From DATKYQ01 sp964640665 (GTDB lineage: Bacteria > Myxococcota > B64-G9), in NCBI GenBank assembly GCA_964640665.1, contig CAZXHT010000001.1, forward strand, positions 151,603 through 215,602: a stretch of DNA of 64,000 nucleotides, given 5' to 3'. The number at the start of each line of letters is the position of its first letter. Position 1 is the first letter of the stretch. Positions 61,078 through 64,000 of this stretch are shown one piece after another. Below the pieces are notes generated by a model, which was given only the letters and a program-made list of their open reading frames with translations, did no database searches and had not been told where the DNA came from. Both the position numbers and the translations under genes were made by a program.

Positions 61078-61113
61078 CTCGAATTCCTTTCTTACAACGT
61101 GACTTGGCTCCAC

Positions 61114-61516
61114 ACGGAATAGTTACTCATTATTTGCATCACTCGCGCAGTTACTCCATAGGAAATTTCGACAAGACTCCATTTTATAGAACAATCAGCG
61201 TATTGAGACTGATCGAGACACTGTTCTTACAGACTCGTAGCGCCTTCTGATAAGTCCGGGGGGGGTGGATTTAGTTTGTGGACTAATTCGCCTTCTCCGG
61301 CTTGAAAGTAACCCGCACACGACAAGCGTAACGCCGCCGACCAATCTCGGTTGCCGAAAGCCTCTTTTATTCCAGAAGGAGAAAGCAGCAAGATCGCACC
61401 CCCAGGTGTAAAAGCAGAAATCGCCTTGAAAATCTGACCTATCTGAAAATTTTACCACGCATCGTGGGAAATAGAAGAGATTAAATACAGCTTGATTGTG
61501 GAAAATCAGAATCCGC
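61114..61516. other. Non-coding stretch
   Basis: No gene is supported. A GGGGGGG run at 61259-61265 is the only local oddity; the IS-end-like repeat follows. Confidence 0.5.
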
Positions 61517-61675
61517 AGTCGTGGTGCACATGGCGTTGTCATCATGCCAGAATCTTCGCAATTGACGGCCAGTGCCGTCGATCGACTTCTTTGCAAATGA
61601 TTCGTCACCCATCTCTATCAGCCGGACTTATGCCCTGGATTTACGCTCGGCTGAATTTTTGGACAGGACGAGTGG
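61517..61675 (-). repeat. Degenerate repeat, copy B, abutting a tRNA gene
   Basis: It is related to 54425-54576 in the same orientation. The outer end GGACAGGACGAGTGGT stops where the tRNA-like sequence begins. On the minus strand it has ATG and MGDESFAKKSIDGTGRQLRRF, a likely transposase N-terminus that decays afterwards. Confidence 0.6.
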
Positions 61676-61751
61676 TCACCCGCAGAGCTCAGCTGGATAG
61701 AGCGTCGGACTTCGAATCCGCAGGTCGCCCGTTCGAATCGGGCCGGGCGCG
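61676..61751 (+). tRNA. tRNA-Arg (anticodon TCG), 5' acceptor side damaged
   Basis: The D arm (GCTC-AGCTGGATA-GAGC, 61687-61703), anticodon loop CTTCGAA (anticodon 61712-61714), T arm (GCCCG-TTCGAAT-CGGGC, 61727-61743) and 3' acceptor CGGGCGC (61744-61750) are all present. The 5' acceptor TCACCCG pairs at only five of seven positions and is followed by four bases, not two, before the D stem. No CCA is encoded. It is probably a pseudogene or an attachment-site remnant left when copy B of the repeat arrived. Confidence 0.7.
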
Positions 61752-61985
61752 CTCCTTATTTTCCCCCTGAATTCTGTATATTTCTGCGACTTACGATGAG
61801 CCCTGACCTTCTCATCGTTTTCCGTCCGAAACCGTAATTTTCCGGCGTTTTCAGCCTATTCTGTCACGCCACAGTCACACGACGGCAAACGGTGACCAAT
61901 CTGTCCACCGCCCACGACGCTGGCGTTGACTTCGCCTGAATGCAGTGCTACAGATTGAGTTACAACTGCATTATCGGGGGAGAAA

Positions 61986-62531
61986 ATGAAAAAGCTTCTT
62001 TGCATCGTTCCTTTGGTCTTTCTGTTCTGTTTCACCATCGCTTGCCAGGACAAGGCGGCAATGGCGGAGCTGGGAAAGTATAAGGCCCAGGCGAAGGTTG
62101 AAGACCAGAACAAGGCCCTTGTTACGAGGATATTTGACGAAATGAACAAGAAGAATGCCGATGTATATAAAGAATTGTACGCCCCTGATTACGGCTGGTA
62201 TTTCCAAGCGAACAATCCAAAATCCCTGACCCGGGAAGAGGAAGCGGGATTCGTCAAGCTCCTTTGGGCTTCGTTCCCTGACATCCGCTGGCAGGTTGTC
62301 GAGATGTTCGCCGGAGGCGACAGGGTCATGGTCCGGTTTGTTGTCAGAGGAACACACACAAACGCATATCAGGGTCTTCCTCCGACGGGAAAAACGTTCG
62401 AAATTGGGGGCGTCTGGACCGCCCGTATCAGGGATGGAAAGCTCGTCGAAGCCCGAGAGGAAGCCGATGTTCTGGGATGGATGCAACAGCTCGGCATGGA
62501 GCTGAAGCCAATAGCGGCGAAGAAGAAATAG
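61986..62531 (+). CDS. SnoaL-like ester-cyclase-fold lipoprotein
   Basis: The product is 181 aa. Lipobox FTIAC gives Cys20. The domain (about 40-170) is a NTF2-like cone of the SnoaL/ester-cyclase type: KALVTRIFDEMNKKNADVYKELYAPDYG, SFPDIRWQVVEMFAGGDRVMVRFVVRGTHT and GVWTARIRDGKLVEAREEAD. The family ranges from polyketide cyclases to non-enzymatic binders; a fixed activity cannot be read. GGGGGAGAA precedes ATG 61986. Confidence 0.87.
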   Translation: MKKLLCIVPLVFLFCFTIACQDKAAMAELGKYKAQAKVEDQNKALVTRIFDEMNKKNADVYKELYAPDYGWYFQANNPKSLTREEEAGFVKLLWASFPDIRWQVVEMFAGGDRVMVRFVVRGTHTNAYQGLPPTGKTFEIGGVWTARIRDGKLVEAREEADVLGWMQQLGMELKPIAAKKK

Positions 62532-62588
62532 AATTCGGCACGCCACCAGCCAGACGGAGGTGCCAATGACTTCGGAGATTGATACTCA

Positions 62589-62620
62589 CAAAAAACGGGG
62601 TTACCGTTGCCGGTAACCCC
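62589..62620 (-). terminator. Strong Rho-independent terminator (minus strand)
   Basis: GGGGTTACC (62597-62605) pairs perfectly with GGTAACCCC (62612-62620). On the minus strand the hairpin is followed by GTTTTTTG. It sits directly after the 3' end of the tRNA-Ala fragment and is its natural terminator. Confidence 0.88.
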
Positions 62621-62630
62621 TTGAAACTAA

Positions 62631-62676
62631 TGGAGCTGAACGGGATCGAACCGTCGGCCTCCTGAATGCCATTCTC
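62631..62676 (-). tRNA. 3' fragment of tRNA-Ala (anticodon GGC)
   Basis: On the minus strand AATGGCATTCAGG (anticodon loop ATGGCAT and 3' stem) leads into a variable loop, T arm (GACGG-TTCGATC-CCGTT) and 3' acceptor CAGCTCC-A. Upstream of the anticodon loop the D arm and 5' acceptor are absent. Such 3' halves are what integrases leave at attachment sites; internal deletion of the gene is the alternative. Confidence 0.72.
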
Positions 62677-62916
62677 ATGGGCCGTCCACGATTCCAAAGA
62701 GTTATAATGAACCATTTTCCCCAGACGTGGCAGAACGACAGCGCTTTCAATGAGTTGCGCTGGGGAAACGTAACTATGCTAACTTGTTGAAAAATAAAAA
62801 TGTGTCTCTGAAGCGCATTCTGTCGTTCCCCAGCAATTTCGACAGCCTCGTATACCTCTGCCTGCACCCGGTCGTTCCTCAGCGCGGTTCTCGTCGCCAG
62901 GCTCTTCTGGCGGCAA

Positions 62917-62939
62917 ACGGGTTTTCGCGGAGTACGGGC
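62917..62939 (+). repeat. Left arm of a 23-bp inverted repeat around a lipoprotein gene
   Basis: ACGG-x-TTTTCGCGGAGTACGGGC recurs in inverted form at 63881-63903, with one mismatch in 23. The two arms enclose 941 bp including the gene 63101-63787. Confidence 0.85.
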
Positions 62940-63100
62940 TCCCGCGGGCCCACCGTCCCCTGGTTTTTAGATTGACAACAGAATTGACGGTATTTTATTA
63001 TTCCACATCAACATGTTGGAATTTGAAATCAGCATCACGGTGGGAGTGCCGATCTGGGTCGGCCGGTCCCTCCTGGTGTGAGAAAGGAAGGCAGTCAGCT

Positions 63101-63787
63101 ATGAGAACTTGGCATGCAGGGCTGGTGGTAGCGATGCTGATGGTCATCTCATCGTGTGGGAGTGGGAGTTCCAGTGATGGCGACCAGGGAACACTCTCCA
63201 TGCAGGGAGCCTGGGCTGCATCAATGCGGACGACGCATCATTGCACGCTCAACGACTTTCGAGTCTTCATCAAGAATATGTGGGTCACCACCGGCGACGT
63301 CGTGGAGGGTCAACCGGACGACCTGAACTGGATCGAGATCTACTCATCGGCCGAACCGGTCGCCTGGGTATCGAGACAGATCGACATCGATCTTGAGGTC
63401 GGCACGTACCAGGCATACAAGTTCACCTGGCACAACGGATTCACGTGGGTGTGCGAGTGCGAAAGCCAGGGATATGAACTGACCGACACGATGGATCCGA
63501 ATCTGTCCCTCGATGCTTACGTCACCTCGATCAACACCCCGCACGGCACCTATCGAGTCGATGGGGACAACAATTTCATCGTCGCCTCAGAAGGCGAACA
63601 GGTGAGTCCGTTCGAGATCCGTGCGGGCAATATCACGAATGTCACCTGGCGCTTCAATGCGGCTGGTTTCGACTGGGACGATGTCGATGACAGCGGCGAC
63701 TACAACGTAGGCGATGAATTGAACGGTTTCCTAGCCGATGGAATCGAGTCGAATTCGATGTTCGACTTCCTCATCGAGTACGAGTAA
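63101..63787 (+). CDS. Lipoprotein of unknown function with a dockerin/EF-hand-like segment
   Basis: The product is 228 aa from ATG 63101, preceded by AAAGGAAGG. Lipobox ISSC gives Cys19. A Ser/Gly linker leads to an all-beta domain (VFIKNMWVTTGDVVEG, YQAYKFTWHNGFTWVCECE). Near the C-terminus DWDDVDDSGDYNVGDELNGFL looks like one Ca-binding dockerin-type loop. I do not recognise the family. It is enclosed by a 23-bp inverted repeat and may be a cassette. Confidence 0.75.
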   Translation: MRTWHAGLVVAMLMVISSCGSGSSSDGDQGTLSMQGAWAASMRTTHHCTLNDFRVFIKNMWVTTGDVVEGQPDDLNWIEIYSSAEPVAWVSRQIDIDLEVGTYQAYKFTWHNGFTWVCECESQGYELTDTMDPNLSLDAYVTSINTPHGTYRVDGDNNFIVASEGEQVSPFEIRAGNITNVTWRFNAAGFDWDDVDDSGDYNVGDELNGFLADGIESNSMFDFLIEYE

Positions 63788-63880
63788 TGTGTGATGACCA
63801 CGACGGGCTGACAGTCTCAAATATTTATTCAAAATTAATTCGATAGAAAAATTCACCTGATCCCAAATAATGTTAAAAGT

Positions 63881-63903
63881 GCCCGTACTCCGCGAAAATC
63901 CGT
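63881..63903 (-). repeat. Right arm of the 23-bp inverted repeat
   Basis: GCCCGTACTCCGCGAAAA (63881-63898) is the exact reverse complement of 62922-62939; CCGT (63900-63903) extends it after one mismatch. The remaining bases of the window (63904-64000) show no gene. Confidence 0.85.
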
Positions 63904-64000
63904 AACCACACGCCAAGACTGGAATTTGAGTGTATGGTACAAGCGTGTGTCATGCGCACCCTCTTCGTAGCCGTATGTGTTTTCTTCCGAGGCCTGTTGA

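Larger units (their letters stand above)
62532..63100. other. Intergenic region with tRNA remnant, terminator and an inverted-repeat arm
   Basis: No protein gene is supported. It holds the terminator (62589-62620), the tRNA-Ala fragment (62631-62676) and the left arm of the long-range inverted repeat (62917-62939). Confidence 0.6.

Overview
The window looks like an assembled metagenomic contig from an anaerobic or microaerophilic member of the Myxococcota/'deltaproteobacterial' group. The signs are PEGA-domain Ser/Thr kinases, MopE-type and Cys-rich repeat lipoproteins, a MYXO-CTERM-like tail, many lipoprotein signals, sigma-54 regulation, and oxygen-defence genes typical of anaerobes (desulfoferrodoxin, rubrerythrin-like proteins, cytochrome bd). 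A run of ten N (22203-22212) marks a scaffold gap. No taxonomic marker is decisive, so the assignment is inference.

Layout. 1-7.6 kb (minus): the 5' 6.1 kb of a giant Cys-rich lipoprotein gene with about 22 copies of an exact 165-bp repeat, a small lipoprotein and a secreted helical-repeat protein. 7.8-11.2 kb (plus): two Ser/Thr kinases, the second with a HCD instead of HRD catalytic loop and a (TTGA)7 tract before its start. 11.2-19.2 kb (minus): a tight housekeeping operon ispDF - membrane protein - cysS - uvrB - uvrC - DUF507. 19.2-22.4 kb: HAD hydrolase, cyclic-nucleotide-binding protein, Cys-rich lipoprotein and a toxin-antitoxin pair broken by the gap.

22.9-29.8 kb (minus) is the most striking part: a complete diversity-generating retroelement (DGR). 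In transcription order it has a PEGA protein, target lipoprotein 2 (FN3/MopE/DUF1566) with variable repeat VR2, the accessory protein Avd, an Asn-codon-rich template repeat TR, the reverse transcriptase, and target protein 1 (DUF1566) with VR1. TR and VRs align over 119 bp without gaps. All 29 substitutions in the mutable core fall on template adenines. One of them (AAG to TAG) puts a stop codon inside VR2.

30-34.3 kb: an EF-G paralogue, a P-loop protein and a GT9 glycosyltransferase. 34.4-44.4 kb is a second coherent system, an oxygen/iron stress island: ferritin, a thioredoxin-ferritin fusion, a rubrerythrin-like protein, a sigma-54 activator whose sensor is an arsenate-reductase/low-molecular-weight-phosphatase domain, desulfoferrodoxin, cydAB and mutM. 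Three canonical -24/-12 promoters and TGTCTCA/TGAGACA boxes at matching distances (85-87 bp) suggest one regulator controls all of it.

44.5-64 kb is accessory: REP-like palindromes around a decayed transposase and a GIY-YIG gene, a serpin, a hydroxyacid dehydrogenase, a GC-rich endonuclease/phosphatase-fold lipoprotein, a WG-repeat protein, an insertion sequence sitting between two genes that are both cut at its ends, a CocE-type hydrolase, two tRNA genes damaged in their 5' halves, and small lipoproteins.
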